64,000 bases of DNA, from positions 50,681 to 114,680 of the forward strand of contig WGMF01000008.1 of the NCBI GenBank assembly GCA_016125215.1. Reading direction: 5' to 3'. The DNA is from Phycisphaera sp. (GTDB taxonomy: Bacteria > Planctomycetota > Phycisphaerae > Phycisphaerales > Phycisphaeraceae). The first letter of the stretch is position 1, and each line of letters starts with the position of its first letter. A model generated the notes under the pieces. It made no database searches, was not told the origin of the DNA, and saw nothing but the letters and a program-made list of their open reading frames with translations. The position numbers were made by a program, and so were the translations under genes. Below are positions 33,020 through 42,074 of the stretch, piece by piece.

Positions 33020-33433
33020 ATGACCGCCACAAAAACCACCCGCGACGTGCTGCACGGTGCGCTGCTCGAAGACAAGGGCGATTGGATCGTCGTGAAGGTT
33101 CCGGGCACGGATTACCAGATGCACCTTGCGCCCAAAGGCCGGGTCACGCCGGGCGTCGGCGGGCAGGTGTCCGGGCGTGTTCATTGTCAGGCCCACCGCC
33201 TCGACCGCATGAAGGCCGGCGGACGCTTTATCGAGCCGGTCTACGGCAGGCCACGCACCCTTCAAGGCACGGTCGTATCCGTCGACGCGACGGCCAACAC
33301 CGTCACCCTGCACTGTCCCGCGCCGTTTATTGCGACATTCACCGCCGACCAGCGTGCAAGCGATTTTGCGGTGGGCGAATTGGTCGGCTGCCACATCGAA
33401 CGCGGCGCGACGTTTGAGCCGATAGCAACGTAG
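33020..33433 (+). CDS. Conserved hypothetical protein (137 aa), probably beta-rich
   Basis: 137 residues, beta-rich, with repeated strand-turn patterns (DWIVVKVPGTDYQMHLAPKG, GQVSGRVHCQAHRLDRMKAG, TLHCPAPFIATFTADQRASD). It resembles a small OB- or barrel-type protein; no catalytic residues stand out. The ATG has a ribosome-site-like AGAGG 8 nt upstream and a TATCCT box 29 nt upstream. It diverges from the 167-aa gene with about a 100-bp gap. Function unknown. Confidence 0.65.
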   Translation: MTATKTTRDVLHGALLEDKGDWIVVKVPGTDYQMHLAPKGRVTPGVGGQVSGRVHCQAHRLDRMKAGGRFIEPVYGRPRTLQGTVVSVDATANTVTLHCPAPFIATFTADQRASDFAVGELVGCHIERGATFEPIAT

Positions 33434-33573
33434 CCGCAGATGAACGCAGATAAACGCGGATAGATTCTGGCTTTCATTACCCTCTGGATCACGATTGCTT
33501 TTATTGGTCATTTTAGGTCTGGTCATCGGTCATTCTGTGTTTATCTGCGTCCATCTGCGTTCATCTGCGGCTA
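33432..33573. repeat. Inverted short-period repeat, GCAGAT family
   Basis: Left arm 33432-33464 (AGCCGCAGAT, GAACGCAGAT, AAACGCGGAT) and right arm 33540-33573 (TTATCTGCGT, CCATCTGCGT, TCATCTGCGG). Unit length is 10. The left arm overlaps the stop codon of the upstream gene. Confidence 0.85.
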
Positions 33574-33592
33574 AATCTCCTGGGTATTGACT

Positions 33593-34612
<1,020 letters not shown>

Positions 34613-34668
34613 CGATTCCCCTCCCACGGGCTTGTGCACTTGAGTGCGCATGCGCTCGCCCGCCCCCC

Positions 34669-35727
34669 TCAGCGCATCCCAAGCACAATGCGCCGGGTCC
34701 ACCTCGTCTTTCTGAACGCGTACCTCAATACGAGCGGCAGCAACAATCCACCGCACAGGCCCAGCGTCACCGCCCACGCCCCCGTCTCTGAAAAGCCCAT
34801 CCCGTCCACCCCCAGCCTTGCCAGGTAGATGCCCGTGACGTGGAACAGGTAAATCTCGTACGACCGCTCGCCCCACCACGCCAGCGTGTCCTGCCTGAAC
34901 CGGTAAGTCAGCAACAGATAACAAGCGCTTAGACCCACCAGCAGCGCGATCGACCGCACCTCCTCCACCCCGCCCGACGCGGTGTTCCATTCCACACGGT
35001 AGATCACCCACTGACACCCCAGGCCCACCGCCAGCATCACGCAGGCCATCACCGTCAATGTCTTGCGTGGCATCCGCGTCCCGAAACGGCACACGCCCAG
35101 CCCCAGGACAAACCACGGCAGCAGGTACACCGCTCGCAGCAGGCTCCACCCGTAGGCAAACTCCCACGTGAGCAGCCGGATCATCGTCGGGATATCGAAC
35201 ACCAGCGCCGCCGTCGACACTGCCGCGAAGACCCACCACCACCGCAGCAGCGATTTCATTGCCCCCAGTCGCTCGAGCAAGACCACCAGCAGAAAGATCA
35301 GCGACAACGCCTGCAGGTACCACAGGTGCGCGTAGGGATAGATGTAGACATACCGCACCATGCCCAGCCCCCGCCACGTCCAGCCATGCCCCCGGAAGTG
35401 GAAGTAGAACATCGCCAGGGTGGTGAGCGTGAAAAAGGGCCAGAGCAGCCGGCGTGTTTTCTTCCGGAGAAATTCCCAACTCTCTCCGACTCGCACCGGG
35501 CGCATGGCGTAGACATAACCCGAGACCGTCGTGAACAACGGCATACGGATGTAGTGGAACAGCTCGTGCAGCGCGTGAAAGAACGACCCGGGCTTGATCG
35601 GCACGCCGAACGAAGGGTCCATGCTGAAGAGGTGATACGCCACCAGCGCCAGGATGGCCACGCCGCGCAGCGTCTGGATCGTCGGGTCGTGCGCGCGGGC
35701 TGTGTGTGCTGGATCAGAGTGAGGCAT
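34669..35727 (-). CDS. Acyltransferase family 3 membrane protein
   Basis: 352 residues, about ten membrane helices. The N-terminal block TIQTLRGVAILALVAYHLF carries the conserved Arg and His of the family, with the His in helix 1. PLFTTVSGYVYAMRP follows. This family O-acylates sugars, peptidoglycan or lipids at the membrane. The substrate is unknown; the nearby sugar-nucleotide genes suggest a polysaccharide. The start overlaps the end of the Na/Ca exchanger gene by 14 nt, so the two are translated from one transcript. One CTTCCGGGGG copy in the gene (35389) is read as FRG. Confidence 0.88.
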   Translation of the reverse strand: MPHSDPAHTARAHDPTIQTLRGVAILALVAYHLFSMDPSFGVPIKPGSFFHALHELFHYIRMPLFTTVSGYVYAMRPVRVGESWEFLRKKTRRLLWPFFTLTTLAMFYFHFRGHGWTWRGLGMVRYVYIYPYAHLWYLQALSLIFLLVVLLERLGAMKSLLRWWWVFAAVSTAALVFDIPTMIRLLTWEFAYGWSLLRAVYLLPWFVLGLGVCRFGTRMPRKTLTVMACVMLAVGLGCQWVIYRVEWNTASGGVEEVRSIALLVGLSACYLLLTYRFRQDTLAWWGERSYEIYLFHVTGIYLARLGVDGMGFSETGAWAVTLGLCGGLLLPLVLRYAFRKTRWTRRIVLGMR

Positions 35728-36703
35728 AGGCCAGATACCCGACGTAACCCGTGTAACCGGTCAGCAGGACCGCCCCCTCGGCCCGTGTGATGGTTCTTTT
35801 ATCGGTAATTGCCATAGGCAGCAGGAGGACCGAGAAGACCAGCATGACCCACAGGTCGGCGTGGCCTCGAGGCGGGATGGCTTCGGGATAAATGGTCGAA
35901 CTCAATCCGGTGATGAAGAGGATGTTGAAGATGTTTGAGCCGACGATGTTGCCCAGCGCCAGGTCGCTCTGGCCTTTACGCGCCGCGATGATCGACGTGA
36001 CCATCTCGGGCAGACTCGTGCCGACGGCCACGAGGGTCAGGCCGATCACCACTTCGGGCACGCCCAGCCCGCGTGCCAGGCCCGTCGCCCCGCGCACGGT
36101 CAGTTCACCCCCGATGCCCAGCGCCGCCAACCCCCCCACGATCAGGAGGGCACAGCGCGTCGCGCTGAGTTTGGCCATGCCCTGCGTCTGCCGGTCCACG
36201 TCCTGGGCGTATGGGTCGCCTGTTTCCCGCTGCCGCAGCGCGTCGGCGATGGTGTAATACATGAACACGCCAAAAAGCAGCAGGAAGACCAGCCCGTCCC
36301 CGCGCGACCAGACATCAACCGGCCAGGCGTTGAGGGCCTGATCGTAAGCCAGCACGACGCCGACCAGCGCGGCCAGCACCATCATGGGGATTTCGCGCGT
36401 GACGATGCTCGGGTGGGCGACGATGGGTTTGATGAGTGCGGTCAGCCCAAGGAGCAGCGCGATGTTGGCAATGTTCGACCCGACGATGTTGCCAAAGCCG
36501 ATCTCCCCGTTGCCCTTGAAGGAAGCGGCGAGGTTGACGATCAGTTCTGGGCTGCTTGTGCCGAAGGCGACGATGGTCAGCCCGATCACCACCGGCGCGA
36601 TGCCGAGCTTGCGAGCCACCGCCGACGAGCCGCGCACCAGCCACTCGCCGCCGATGAGAAGCGATCCCAGACCGACAACGATCAACAGTATCTGCAGGGG
36701 CAT
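35714..36703 (-). CDS. Ca2+/Na+ antiporter, CaCA (YrbG) family
   Basis: 329 residues, about ten membrane helices. Two inverted-repeat halves each carry an alpha-repeat: TIVAFGTSSPELIVNL with GFGNIVGSNIANI, and TLVAVGTSLPEMVTSI with ALGNIVGSNIFNI. The acidic residues in SPE and LPE bind the cation. This is the bacterial YrbG/NCX-like group that exports Ca2+ in exchange for Na+ or H+. Length fits (about 325). First gene of a two-gene unit with the acyltransferase. Confidence 0.93.
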   Translation of the reverse strand: MPLQILLIVVGLGSLLIGGEWLVRGSSAVARKLGIAPVVIGLTIVAFGTSSPELIVNLAASFKGNGEIGFGNIVGSNIANIALLLGLTALIKPIVAHPSIVTREIPMMVLAALVGVVLAYDQALNAWPVDVWSRGDGLVFLLLFGVFMYYTIADALRQRETGDPYAQDVDRQTQGMAKLSATRCALLIVGGLAALGIGGELTVRGATGLARGLGVPEVVIGLTLVAVGTSLPEMVTSIIAARKGQSDLALGNIVGSNIFNILFITGLSSTIYPEAIPPRGHADLWVMLVFSVLLLPMAITDKRTITRAEGAVLLTGYTGYVGYLAYASL

Positions 36704-36822
36704 GGGGTCCTCGATTGGTCAGGGGTCAGCCGGGGGCCGCGGCCCGGCCGGGCGTCGGCGGGTTAAGAGTCTGCTATCCTACCACGGTTGCAACGACTTT
36801 CGTCTAATCAAAGGACCCCGCC

Positions 36823-37653
36823 ATGCCCGTTGAGACCACGATGTTTGACCTGTCCGGAAAAGTCGCCCTCGTCACCGGGGGGGCCTCGGGCATCGGCAAG
36901 GCGATTGCCAAAGCGATGGTGCTCCACGGGGCAAGCGTCGTCGTCGGCTCACGCACACAGGACAAGGTCGACGCGGCCGCCAAGGAGCTCGACGCCCTGC
37001 GCGACACCAGCGGTGAAGACCCCGTCGCGGCCGGCGTGGCGCTCGATGTGACCAGCGACGCCAGCATTGACCGTGCCGTTCGCAAAGCGGTCGACCTCTT
37101 CGGGCGCCTCGACATCGTCGTCAACTCGGCCGGCCACACGCTGCGCAAGCCCACCGCCGACTTCCCCATCGAAGAGTTCAACAAACTCTACGACACGCAC
37201 GTCGCCGGCTCGCTGCGCTGTGCCCAGGCAGCGTACCGTTTGTTCCGCGAGCAGCACTCGGGCTGCATCATCAACATCGCATCGATCACCAGTTTTTGCG
37301 ACCTGCCCGAGGTGCCCGGTTACAGCGCCGCCAAGAGCGCGGTGCTCGGCCTGACCCGGTCTTTGGCCAACGAGTGGGGGAAATTCGGCATCCGTGCCAA
37401 CGCGATCGCGCCGGGTTTTGTCCCGACCGACCTCAACCGCAAGCTCATCGAAAACACCGACCGTGGCAGGCGTGTGCTCGAACGCACACCGATGGGGCGT
37501 TTTGCCGTGGCCGATGAGATCTCGGGCGCCGCGGTTTTTCTTGCCTCACCGGCGGGCGGCTTCGTGAACGGTCACACGATCGTGGTGGATGGCGGCTTCC
37601 TCGCGTGCGGCGTCTGCGAGAGCTTTGCCCCGTGGGCCAAGCCGGCGGAGTGA
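36823..37653 (+). CDS. Short-chain dehydrogenase/reductase
   Basis: 276 residues, classical SDR. Cofactor motif TGGASGIGK at 18-26, NSAG at 101-104, catalytic Ser 154, Tyr 167 and Lys 171 (YSAAKSAV), and the C-terminal NGHTIVVDGGF. The fold and length fit gluconate 5-dehydrogenase and glucose 1-dehydrogenase-like enzymes, but the substrate is not certain. The end CGVCESFAPWAKPAE is longer than usual. The ATG is preceded by CAAAGGA 9 nt away. Cytosolic, apparently a single-gene unit. Confidence 0.88.
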   Translation: MPVETTMFDLSGKVALVTGGASGIGKAIAKAMVLHGASVVVGSRTQDKVDAAAKELDALRDTSGEDPVAAGVALDVTSDASIDRAVRKAVDLFGRLDIVVNSAGHTLRKPTADFPIEEFNKLYDTHVAGSLRCAQAAYRLFREQHSGCIINIASITSFCDLPEVPGYSAAKSAVLGLTRSLANEWGKFGIRANAIAPGFVPTDLNRKLIENTDRGRRVLERTPMGRFAVADEISGAAVFLASPAGGFVNGHTIVVDGGFLACGVCESFAPWAKPAE

Positions 37654-37658
37654 CCGAT

Positions 37659-37842
37659 TAACCGCCAAGACACCAAGATCGCCAAGAGCTTAAAGAGATT
37701 GGATAACTGGATCGGCTAGATCGAAAGGATCAAGCCGATTGATTCTGTAATACGCTCTGATCCTGTCAATCTCGCTGATCCTGTTATCCCGTCAAAAATC
37801 TTCTCGGCGTCCCACTTGGCGTCCTTGGCGTCTTGGCGGTTA
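37659..37842. repeat. Nested inverted repeat: GCCAAG arms outside, ATCCTGTT arms inside
   Basis: Outer arms at 37659-37689 (ACCGCCAAGAC, ACCAAGATC, GCCAAGAGC) and 37814-37842 (ACTTGGCGT, CCTTGGCGT, CTTGGCGGTTA). Inner arms at 37699-37731 (GGATAACTGGATCGG, AAAGGATCAA) and 37759-37794 (TGATCCTGTCAAT, CTGATCCTGTTATCCC). The right arm ends inside the -10 box of the next gene. Confidence 0.85.
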
Positions 37843-37846
37843 CAAT
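37841..37846 (+). promoter_or_regulatory. -10 box TACAAT, 7 nt before the ATG
   Basis: TACAAT overlaps the last bases of the repeat arm and ends 7 nt before the ATG at 37854. The repeat may thus supply the promoter of the M42 peptidase gene. Confidence 0.5.
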
Positions 37847-37853
37847 CCCACCC

Positions 37854-38921
37854 ATGAAACTCCTCGAACAACTCGTCACCACCGCCGGCGTGCCCGGGCG
37901 CGAGCACCGTGTCCGCGAACTCATCAAGAAACAGGTCAAGGGCCTGTTCGACACCGTCGAGACCGACCGCCTCGGGTCGCTCGTGTGTGTGCGAAAGCCC
38001 AGACCCAAGAAGGGTGCAAAAAAACGCGGCTCGAAAAAGTCCAGGCCCACGCGCGTGATGCTGGCCGCTCACATGGACCAGATCGGCTTCCTCGTCTCGT
38101 TCATCGACGCCAACGGCTTTGTCCGTCTCAACCCCGTCGGTGGCTTCGACACGCGAAACCTCTTTGCTCGCATCGTCACCATCTGCCCCGACATCAAAGA
38201 CCCCTCGAAAGACATCACGGGGGTCATGAACCCCGGCGGCAAACCGATCCACATCGCCTCCGAGGAGGACAAAAAGAAAATCCCCGAGGTCAAGGAGTTC
38301 ATGATCGACCTCGGCCTGCCCGCGGAAGAAGTCAACAAGCGCGTCAGGATCGGCGACATGGTCGTCCTTCAGGCCCCGATGCACCAGATCGGCAACACCG
38401 TCGTCTCCCAGTGCCTCGACAACCGCGTCGCCTGCTGGATTGCCATCCGTGCGATCGAAAAACTCAAGCACCACGACTGCGAAATTGTCTGCGTCTTCAC
38501 CGTTCAGGAAGAGGTCGGCTTGCGCGGCGCGATGGCGGCGGCCTACGGCGTCGACCCCGACATCGGCATTGCCATCGACACGACACTCTGCTGCGACACC
38601 CCCGGCGTGCCCGACACCGAACGTGTCACCAAACAAGGCGACGGTGCCGCGCTGACCGTCATGGACGCCTCCGCCATTGCCGACACCGAAGTACTCGGCG
38701 CATTCGAGTCGGTGGCGAAGAAGAACAAGATCAAGTACCAGCTCTCCATCCTCTCTCGCGGCGGGACCGACTCGGGCGCGATGCAACGCTCCCGCGCCGG
38801 CGTGAGGACCTTCACCCTCTCCTGCCCCACTCGCTACATCCACACCGTCACTGAGACGGTCCACAAGGACGACCTGCACGCCTGCCGCGATGTCCTCGCG
38901 GCCTATCTCGAACAGGTGTGA
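37854..38921 (+). CDS. M42-family aminopeptidase
   Basis: 355 residues. Co-catalytic metal peptidase of the M42 (glutamyl aminopeptidase/endoglucanase M) family, which forms large dodecamers. Metal and catalytic residues: His 73 and Asp 75 in AAHMDQIGF, the CLDNR-type Asp region, and the tandem Glu in TVQEEVGLRGA. SCPTRYIHT near the C-terminus carries the last metal His. A short basic insertion, KPRPKKGAKKRGSKKSR (about 48-64), precedes the first metal motif and is not typical. The internal ATG is chosen over one 7 codons upstream because TACAAT lies in between. Cytosolic. Confidence 0.9.
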   Translation: MKLLEQLVTTAGVPGREHRVRELIKKQVKGLFDTVETDRLGSLVCVRKPRPKKGAKKRGSKKSRPTRVMLAAHMDQIGFLVSFIDANGFVRLNPVGGFDTRNLFARIVTICPDIKDPSKDITGVMNPGGKPIHIASEEDKKKIPEVKEFMIDLGLPAEEVNKRVRIGDMVVLQAPMHQIGNTVVSQCLDNRVACWIAIRAIEKLKHHDCEIVCVFTVQEEVGLRGAMAAAYGVDPDIGIAIDTTLCCDTPGVPDTERVTKQGDGAALTVMDASAIADTEVLGAFESVAKKNKIKYQLSILSRGGTDSGAMQRSRAGVRTFTLSCPTRYIHTVTETVHKDDLHACRDVLAAYLEQV

Positions 38922-38952
38922 CAAGTTGTAAGGTTAACGGTCGCGGTCGGGC

Positions 38953-39717
38953 TTATTCGACCGTGAACGGCAAGCCCTGCGGGTAGGTGTTTTGCGGTTC
39001 GTAACCCAGTAGCGCCCGTGCCGGTTCGAGGTCGAGCACCGTGCGGGATTCGGGCCTGCTTGCGGCAAAGACGCAGTGGTAGCCCGTGATCGGTTGCGTC
39101 GCGGTGAGCAGGAAAAAGCGGGCCGCGTCTTCGTGGGAGAGGAACAGGTCACGGGCGAGTTGGTTCTTTCTGGCAAAGCAGGTCTTGGACGCCTCGTGCG
39201 GGAGCCAGCCGATTCTGACGGCCAGGACGTTGAGCTTGTGCTGGAGGGCGTAGGACTGCCCCGCGTGTTCCGCCCAGAGTTTGCTGGCGGCGTAGAGGTT
39301 GTCCGGGCCGAACTCCGTGACGCGGATGTTGCCTTCATCACGTTGCATCAGGGCGTTGACCGCCTGCACCGAGCTGGCGAGCACGACCGCCCGCACGCCC
39401 TTGAGCCGGGCCGATTCGAGGATGTGGTAGACCCCGAGGATGTTGTTGGGCAGCAGGAGTGTGAGAAAATCCTGATCGTTTATGGTGGCCCCGAGGTGGA
39501 TCACCCGTGCGCAGCCCTCGGTCGCTTTGAGCACGGTATCAAAATCCGCGATCGATCCGACGACCGATTCGTCCGCATCTTGTGACGGGTTCACGTCAAG
39601 TCCGCGCACACGCAGGCCCGCCTTGCGCAGCGATCGGCAGACGATGCCGCCGATACAGCCCGCGCTGCCGGTGACGAGGATCGTGGGTTGCGGGGATGGT
39701 TCGGGCGTGGCACTCAT
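38953..39717 (-). CDS. NAD-dependent epimerase/dehydratase family protein
   Basis: 254-residue extended SDR. NAD motif TGSAGCIGG at 16-24, and the catalytic YAASK (Tyr, three residues, Lys) in DNLYAASKLWAEH. The short length, SSVQAVN and RIGWLPHEA resemble uronate dehydrogenase-like enzymes, which oxidise glucuronate or galacturonate; this is only a guess at subfamily. It overlaps the start of a deaminase gene by 4 nt (ATGA type), so the two are one transcript, deaminase first. Confidence 0.82.
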   Translation of the reverse strand: MSATPEPSPQPTILVTGSAGCIGGIVCRSLRKAGLRVRGLDVNPSQDADESVVGSIADFDTVLKATEGCARVIHLGATINDQDFLTLLLPNNILGVYHILESARLKGVRAVVLASSVQAVNALMQRDEGNIRVTEFGPDNLYAASKLWAEHAGQSYALQHKLNVLAVRIGWLPHEASKTCFARKNQLARDLFLSHEDAARFFLLTATQPITGYHCVFAASRPESRTVLDLEPARALLGYEPQNTYPQGLPFTVE

Positions 39718-40160
39718 ACGCCGATGTCTTCGTTCCAGAGGTCGGGGTGTTCACGGACGAAGCGCGACATCATCTCGATGCAGTGTGCGTCGTGCAAGTT
39801 GACCAGTTCGACCCCGCGCGAGCGGAAGAGGTCCTCGGCACCGAGGAAGTTTGTGTTTTCACCGATGACGACTCGAGGGATGCGGTAGAGAAGTGACGTG
39901 CCCGTACACATGACGCAGGGCGAGAGCGTGGAAACGAGCGTGAGATGGGGCCAGTCGCGTCGCCGGCCGGCGTTACGGATGCAGACGACCTCGGCGTGGG
40001 CGGTGGGGTCGCCGGTCTGAACGCGCAGGTTGTGCCCGCGTGCCACGATCTGCCCCTTCCGGGGGTCCACGAGGACCGAGCCGATGGGCAACCCACCCTC
40101 GCGCAGACCAAGTTCAGCTTCTTCGAGGGCGGCCTGCAGGAGTGTGCGGTCGTCGAGCAT
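39714..40160 (-). CDS. Cytosine/cytidine deaminase-family zinc enzyme
   Basis: 148 residues. Zinc deaminase fold with the HAE motif (His 55, Glu 57) in GDPTAHAEVVCIRNAGR and the PCVMC pair (Cys 82, Cys 85) in STLSPCVMCTGT. The sequence around these motifs and the C-terminal end (REHPDLWNEDIGV) are close to the yeast-type cytosine deaminase, which turns cytosine into uracil, rather than to the bacterial CodA amidohydrolase or to TadA. Other bases or tRNA remain possible. First gene of a two-gene overlap with the epimerase. Confidence 0.85.
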   Translation of the reverse strand: MLDDRTLLQAALEEAELGLREGGLPIGSVLVDPRKGQIVARGHNLRVQTGDPTAHAEVVCIRNAGRRRDWPHLTLVSTLSPCVMCTGTSLLYRIPRVVIGENTNFLGAEDLFRSRGVELVNLHDAHCIEMMSRFVREHPDLWNEDIGV

Positions 40161-40165
40161 GAGCG

Positions 40166-40171
40166 TATGCT
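40166..40171 (+). promoter_or_regulatory. -10 box TATGCT, 6 nt before the ATG
   Basis: TATGCT ends 6 nt before the ATG at 40178 without a ribosome site between. It lies 6 nt past the divergent deaminase start. Confidence 0.45.
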
Positions 40172-40177
40172 AGCACG

Positions 40178-41167
40178 ATGTTCCCCGGTTTCCTCTTGCT
40201 CTTTCTGATCGCGGTGGTGCTGGTGGTCCTGCTGGCGTCGGTCGGGCTGGTCTACAACATGACCCACCCCGAACGGCGGACCTGGGCCTGGGCGCTGGCG
40301 CACCGCCGACCGACCGAGCCGGCTGAATTGGGCATGGTCGGCGAAGAACGAACATTCCATTTCGCAGACGGCTCGACCTCGCCGGGCTGGGTCTTACAGG
40401 GGCAGGATCAAGACGGTCCGATCGTGATCGTGTTGCACGGTTGGAGCAGCAGCCGATTCAGCTCGCTTGTGCGCGGGTCGCGTGTGTTGCCGTGGGCATC
40501 AAAAGCGATTGCGTACGACCTGCGGGCGCACGGCGACTCGAGTGCGATGTGTTGCACGATGGGCGCCGCCGAGCGCGACGACGTGGCACAACTGCTCGAA
40601 CAGGTGGACGACACCGACCGAGGCGTGGTGTTGTATGGCTCGAGTTTCGGCGCGGGTTTGGCTATTGCGTCGGCGGTACAGGGGCCGACGAAGTTGCGTG
40701 AGCGCATCGTGGGTGTGATCGCCGAGGGGGCGTACCGTTACCCGATGGAGCCGGTGCGGAGGCACCTGCGTATGCAACGCTGGCCCGCCGAGCCGGTCTG
40801 TTCGCTGGCGGGCCTGGGGTTGGCGCTGTTGTACGGTCGGAAGATTCGGCAGTTTGACCGTGCCAAGTTGGCGTCACAACTCCGAGTCCCGCTGCTCGTG
40901 ATGCACGGCGACCGCGACCCGATCAGCCCGTACGCCTCGGCTCAAGCCATTGCCAAGTCGGCACCACAAGGCACGCTCGTGACCTTCCCCAACGGCGAAC
41001 ACGGCGGCCTGGCCGACCGCGACCCCGAGCGGTACCGCCAAGCGCTGGGAGCGTTCTTTGGAGAGATCAAGAGTATTCCACGCCAAGCACGCCAAGAGCG
41101 CCAAGATGTGGAGACAAAGCAATCCAGGATCGCGGACAATCAAGGGCCTTCAGATCATCAACCCTAA
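40178..41167 (+). CDS. Alpha/beta hydrolase with N-terminal membrane anchor
   Basis: 329 residues. One N-terminal membrane helix (about 4-27), then an alpha/beta hydrolase fold. Nucleophile Ser 156 in YGSSFGAG, Asp 247 in MHGDRDPIS and His 275 in NGEHGG complete the catalytic triad; the oxyanion region is VLHGWSSS. It is similar in plan to bacterial membrane-anchored esterases/peptidases (YqkD/BEM46-like), substrate unknown. The last 29 residues (from about 301, [11 protein letters not shown]) are encoded by the left arm of a GCCAAG repeat, so the repeat has extended the protein. Most homologues should end near residue 298. Confidence 0.85.
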   Translation: MFPGFLLLFLIAVVLVVLLASVGLVYNMTHPERRTWAWALAHRRPTEPAELGMVGEERTFHFADGSTSPGWVLQGQDQDGPIVIVLHGWSSSRFSSLVRGSRVLPWASKAIAYDLRAHGDSSAMCCTMGAAERDDVAQLLEQVDDTDRGVVLYGSSFGAGLAIASAVQGPTKLRERIVGVIAEGAYRYPMEPVRRHLRMQRWPAEPVCSLAGLGLALLYGRKIRQFDRAKLASQLRVPLLVMHGDRDPISPYASAQAIAKSAPQGTLVTFPNGEHGGLADRDPERYRQALGAFFGEIKSIPRQARQERQDVETKQSRIADNQGPSDHQP

Positions 41168-41221
41168 ATCATCAATCCTCGATGGCTCGACACTTGGCGA
41201 CCTTGGCGGTCTTGGCGTGAT
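41077..41221. repeat. Inverted repeat, GCCAAG family, overlapping a coding end
   Basis: Left arm 41077-41105 (CACGCCAAGCAC, GCCAAGAGC, GCCAAGATG) is inside the end of the hydrolase gene; right arm 41191-41221 (CACTTGGCGA, CCTTGGCGGT, CTTGGCGTGA). Inner sequence ATCATCAACCCTAAATCATC recurs inverted in the element at 50054-50170. Confidence 0.85.
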
Positions 41222-41240
41222 ACCTCTCCCCCTTCCCTGA

Positions 41241-41246
41241 TAAACT
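41241..41246 (+). promoter_or_regulatory. -10 box TAAACT, 6 nt before the deoC ATG
   Basis: TAAACT ends 6 nt before the ATG at 41253 and no ribosome site is present, again fitting a leaderless message. Confidence 0.5.
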
Positions 41247-41252
41247 GCCGAC

Positions 41253-41963
41253 ATGACCCCTACCGAACTTGCCTCCAAGATCGATCACACCCTCCTCAAG
41301 GCCGAGGCGACCCGGCCGCAGGTCCACAAGATTGTCGCCGAGGCCATCGAGCACAAGTTTGCCTCCGTCTGCGTCAACGGCGTCTTTGCCGCGGACGTGG
41401 CAAAGATGCTGCACGGCTCGGGTGTGAAGACCTGTGCCGTCGTCGGTTTCCCGCTGGGTGCCAACAAGTCCACGATCAAAGCCATCGAAGCGACCTCAGC
41501 GGTCAAGGACGGCGCGGATGAGATCGACTTTGTCGCGCACCTGCCCTACCTGCTCAAGGCTGACCACCAGGACGCCAAGGCCGAGTTTTTGGAGATCGTC
41601 AGGGCGGCGCGCAGCGCCAACCCGCGCGTGGTGGTGAAGGTCATCGTCGAGTCGGCCTACCTCATGGCGGACGTGACCCCGGAGGAGGGCGAGCGACGCA
41701 TCGCGCTGGCGTGTGCCGCGGCGCGTGAGTCGGGCTGCGATTTCATCAAGACCTCAACCGGGTTTCATCCTTCCGGGGGGGCCTCCGAGCAGGCGGTCCG
41801 GTGGATGAAGAAACACTCGATGGGTTTGTATGTGAAGGCTTCCGGGGGCATCCGCAACCACGCCGACGCGGTGAAGATGATTAACGCCGGCGCCGATCGG
41901 CTGGGTTGCTCGGCGGGCGTGGCGATTGTTTCCGGAGCGGGGTCAAGTGGCGGGGGGTATTGA
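41253..41963 (+). CDS. deoC: Deoxyribose-phosphate aldolase
   Basis: 236-residue class I aldolase that splits deoxyribose 5-phosphate into glyceraldehyde 3-phosphate and acetaldehyde in nucleoside breakdown. Active site residues: Asp 92 (ADEIDFV), Schiff-base Lys 166 (FIKTSTGF) and Lys 195 (VKASGGIR). IDHTLLKAEAT at the start is also typical. Two exact CTTCCGGGGG copies (41770 and 41839) lie 69 bp apart and encode Ser-Gly-Gly both times, one within the conserved KASGGIR. No other deo genes are nearby. Confidence 0.95.
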   Translation: MTPTELASKIDHTLLKAEATRPQVHKIVAEAIEHKFASVCVNGVFAADVAKMLHGSGVKTCAVVGFPLGANKSTIKAIEATSAVKDGADEIDFVAHLPYLLKADHQDAKAEFLEIVRAARSANPRVVVKVIVESAYLMADVTPEEGERRIALACAAARESGCDFIKTSTGFHPSGGASEQAVRWMKKHSMGLYVKASGGIRNHADAVKMINAGADRLGCSAGVAIVSGAGSSGGGY

Positions 41964-41984
41964 CGCCAACAGCACTCTTCCCCG

Positions 41985-42025
41985 TCTGATCCTGTTGATC
42001 CCGCCGATCCTGTTATCCTGTCAAA
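41985..42025. repeat. Single arm of the ATCCTGTT repeat family
   Basis: TCTGATCCTGTTGATCCC and CCGATCCTGTTATCCTGTC follow each other, matching the inner right arms at 30823 and 37759. I see no left arm here, so it may be a decayed element. Confidence 0.65.
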
Positions 42026-42074
42026 AAGTCTTTACGGTGTTCTTGATGCCCCCTGGCTAACCCCGGATCGAGCC

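Noticed and set aside
41770..41848. CTTCCGGGGG as a by-product of the protein motif SGG in deoC
   Set aside because: In other genes the same 10 bases encode PPE, PRK, PGS, LPG and FRG, and three copies lie between genes, so a protein-level cause cannot explain it.
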